Shown here in pieces: positions 6,504 to 9,938 of a stretch of 9,938 nt of DNA. The translations under genes were made by a program, and so were the position numbers. The notes beneath the pieces are model-generated. The model ran no database searches. It was not told the origin of the DNA and worked only from the letters and a program-made list of their open reading frames with translations. The DNA is from Armatimonadota bacterium (GTDB lineage Bacteria; Sysuimicrobiota; Sysuimicrobiia; Sysuimicrobiales; VGFF01), in assembly GCA_016868955.1 (NCBI GenBank), contig VGFF01000075.1, positions 1 through 9,938 on the forward strand, in the 5' to 3' direction. Within the stretch, counting starts at the first letter, position 1; every line of letters begins with the position of its first letter.

Positions 6504-6527
6504 GAGCTCCGGTGCTCGACCGGGCTC
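6504..6527 (+). repeat. Bulged hairpin in the rpsL leader
   Basis: GAGC-T-CCGGT (6504-6513) pairs with ACCGGGCTC (6519-6527), nine pairs with one bulged T and a five-base loop. Its role is unknown. Confidence 0.3.
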
Positions 6528-6663
6528 CTCTGATGGGTGCGGGTTGCCGCCCGTCGTTCCATAAGGCGCGTTCGTCGAGTTCACGATTCGGTCCGTGTTG
6601 TCCGGGGCCCCGTCGGCTCTCTGCGCTGCGTTCGCACGTCGGCGTTCGCGCGGGAGCCTGGTC

Positions 6664-6704
6664 ACTTCGCCGCATCGCGGCCGCCGGCTGTGATGCGGCG
6701 AAGT
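6664..6704 (+). promoter_or_regulatory. Strong hairpin in the rpsL 5' leader (attenuator or processing site)
   Basis: A perfect 13-bp stem (6664-6676 with 6692-6704) closes a 15-base GC-rich loop and is followed by TTAACC, only a short T stretch. It ends 54 bases before the rpsL start. The length and perfection of the stem make chance unlikely. It could attenuate transcription into rpsL, be an RNase III cleavage site, or bind a ribosomal protein; the sequence alone does not decide. Confidence 0.6.
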
Positions 6705-6758
6705 TTAACCTTGGGTTCGCCCGTGCTTGAGTTCGCCCATTCTCGAGGAGGAAACGTC

Positions 6759-7130
6759 GTGCCGACGATCAGCCAGCTCGTGCGCAAACGGAGGAACCCG
6801 CTGGGACACAAGAGCAAGTCCCCGGCGCTGCAGCGGAACCCGTTCAAGCGCGGCGTCTGCATCCAAGTGAAGACGATGACACCGAAGAAGCCGAACTCGG
6901 CGTTGCGAAAGATCGCGCGCGTGCGCCTCACGAACGGGATCGAGGTGACGGCGTACATTCCGGGAATCGGGCACAACCTGCAGGAGCATTCCGTCGTGAT
7001 GATCCGAGGCGGCCGCGTCAAGGACCTGCCGGGCATTCGTTACCACATCGTTCGCGGCACGCTCGACACCGCCGGCGTTGCCAACCGCAAGCGCGGCCGT
7101 AGCAAGTACGGCGCGAAGCGTCCGAAGTAG
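6759..7130 (+). CDS. rpsL: 30S ribosomal protein S12
   Basis: S12 sits at the decoding centre of the small subunit and controls accuracy and the response to streptomycin. The gene starts with GTG at 6759, seven bases after AGGAGG (6746-6751), and gives 123 residues with the canonical N-terminus PTISQLVRKRR. The decoding loop TPKKPNSALRK and the second loop GGRVKDLPGIRYH are intact. The lysines at the classical streptomycin-resistance positions are present, so the protein looks streptomycin-sensitive at this locus. The Asp of KDLPG is the residue that RimO methylthiolates in other bacteria. The tail GRSKYGAKRPK is normal. It is followed by rpsG after 28 bases. Confidence 0.98.
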   Translation: MPTISQLVRKRRNPLGHKSKSPALQRNPFKRGVCIQVKTMTPKKPNSALRKIARVRLTNGIEVTAYIPGIGHNLQEHSVVMIRGGRVKDLPGIRYHIVRGTLDTAGVANRKRGRSKYGAKRPK

Positions 7131-7158
7131 CGGCCGATTCGACGAGGAGGCAGACCAG

Positions 7159-7629
7159 ATGCCGCGTAAGGGCTCCGTTTCTCGCCGCGACGTAAACCCC
7201 GACCTCGTGTACAACAACGCGATGGTCAGTCGCGTGATCAACAAGGTCATGTGGGACGGCAAGAAGAGCGTCGCGGAGCGTATCGTCTACGACGCCCTGA
7301 AGAAGATTGAGGAGAAAGCCGGTCAGGACCCGGTGCGCGTCCTCGAGAAGGCGCTGCAGAACGTGACGCCGGCGGTCGAGGTCAAGCCTCGTCGCGTCGG
7401 CGGCGCCAACTATCAGGTTCCCGTGGAAGTTCGCCCCGATCGTCGCACGTCGCTGGCGGTCCGCTGGCTCGTCGGGTTCGCTCGCCAGCGCCCCGGGCGC
7501 GGTATGACCGACAAGCTGGCGTCGGAGATCCTCGACGCGTCCCAGAATCAGGGCGCCGCCGTGAAGCGGCGTGAGGAAGTTCACAAGATGGCCGAAGCGA
7601 ACCGGGCGTTCGCGCACTACCGCTGGTAG
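7159..7629 (+). CDS. rpsG: 30S ribosomal protein S7
   Basis: S7 is a primary binder of 16S rRNA that starts assembly of the small-subunit head and contacts the E-site tRNA. ATG 7159 follows AGGAGG (7145-7150) by eight bases and gives 156 residues, the family's usual length. Typical sections are the N-terminal MPRKGSVSRRDVNPD, the helix LVYNNAMVSRVINKVMWDGK, the beta-hairpin VEVKPRRVGGANYQVPVEV and the C-terminal helix ending in RAFAHYRW. In E. coli S7 represses the str operon by binding the rpsL-rpsG spacer; here that spacer is only 28 bases and mostly ribosome binding site, so the same control seems unlikely. Confidence 0.98.
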   Translation: MPRKGSVSRRDVNPDLVYNNAMVSRVINKVMWDGKKSVAERIVYDALKKIEEKAGQDPVRVLEKALQNVTPAVEVKPRRVGGANYQVPVEVRPDRRTSLAVRWLVGFARQRPGRGMTDKLASEILDASQNQGAAVKRREEVHKMAEANRAFAHYRW

Positions 7630-7682
7630 CGGGCTCGTTGCGGCCGTCGAGACGTACGGGAAAAGGCAGAAGGTAATGCGCC

Positions 7683-9767
<2,085 letters not shown>

Positions 9768-9777
9768 GGACGCGCTT

Positions 9778-9806
9778 GACCGGCCACCAGTCCGGCGACG
9801 CCGGTC
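9778..9806 (+). repeat. Small inverted repeat between fusA and tuf
   Basis: GACCGGC (9778-9784) pairs with GCCGGTC (9800-9806); an alternative CCGGC/GCCGG hairpin (9792-9796 with 9800-9804) competes with it. No T run follows. It may slow or partly end transcription before tuf, but the signal is weak. Confidence 0.25.
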
Positions 9807-9830
9807 CGTCGAGCACACGGGGGGGAGCAG

Positions 9831-9938
<108 letters not shown>

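Larger units (their letters stand above)
6416..6758 (+). other. Long untranslated stretch between the L7Ae gene and rpsL
   Basis: These 343 bases hold no gene I can support. The rpsL frame stays open back to 6537, but that extension is Arg-rich and S12 has a well-known start. The stretch contains three hairpins: 6451-6469, 6504-6527 and the strong 6664-6704. It also has an octamer direct repeat GTTCGCCC at 6715-6722 and 6731-6738, spaced 16 bases. I see no convincing promoter in it, so it is probably transcribed as spacer or leader of rpsL. Confidence 0.55.

Noticed and set aside
6495..6540. Possible K-turn target for the L7Ae protein in the rpsL leader
   Set aside because: GA dinucleotides flank the bulged hairpin, but the outer C-stem does not pair and the three-base bulge cannot be placed.
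5792..6675. Long minus-strand open frames of 227 and 238 codons
   Set aside because: They are Arg/Pro/Ser-rich, lack ribosome binding sites, overlap the L7Ae gene and the strong promoter, and look like GC-rich frame shadows.
6537..6758. Open 74-codon N-terminal extension of rpsL
   Set aside because: S12 begins at the GTG at 6759 with a strong AGGAGG; the upstream part is Arg-rich, overlaps the 13-bp hairpin and has no family similarity.
7131..7158. E. coli-like S7 autoregulatory site between rpsL and rpsG
   Set aside because: The spacer is 28 bases, mostly ribosome binding site, too short for the known S7 target structure.

Overview
The window comes from a GC-rich, aerobic, Gram-negative-like or Terrabacteria-type bacterium. 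It holds the end of an RNA polymerase operon, a complete aa3-type cytochrome c oxidase operon on the minus strand, and the start of the str (ribosomal protein/elongation factor) operon. An L7Ae/YbxF-type protein directly ahead of rpsL is typical of Firmicutes, Armatimonadota-like and related Terrabacteria lineages. The oxidase resembles those of bacteria that use alternative complex III. I cannot name the phylum with confidence; an uncultivated Terrabacteria-like lineage is my best guess.

Layout. Positions 1-450 hold the C-terminal 149 residues of RpoC, followed by a textbook intrinsic terminator (491-530). A short mscL gene (631-999, plus strand) follows and ends at a GC-rich hairpin (1048-1080) that it shares with the convergent cox operon. 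The cox operon runs on the minus strand from about 5763 down to 1127: coxB (subunit II), coxA (subunit I), two consecutive and very different subunit III genes, and a small subunit IV gene. Spacings are 4 to 38 nt, so it is one transcription unit encoding an A-type proton-pumping terminal oxidase. A 385-nt divergent region (5764-6148) separates coxB from the str side. It carries a strong extended -10 promoter facing right (6070-6099) and a likely long cox leader facing left.

The plus strand then resumes translation genes: an L7Ae-family K-turn protein (6149-6415), a 343-nt untranslated stretch with hairpins, rpsL (6759-7130), rpsG (7159-7629), fusA (7683-9767) and the first 36 codons of tuf (9831 to the window edge).

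Most genes are ordinary and intact. The points that stand out are: the cox operon and mscL sitting in the usually tight rpoC-to-rpsL junction; a roughly 75-residue soluble domain inserted in the second subunit III; a CuA site lacking its usual glutamate; an MscL with extra acidic residues in its pore helix; a long structured rpsL leader; and a tuf gene start whose codon choice differs sharply from fusA. I found no CRISPR array, IS element, tRNA or rRNA.
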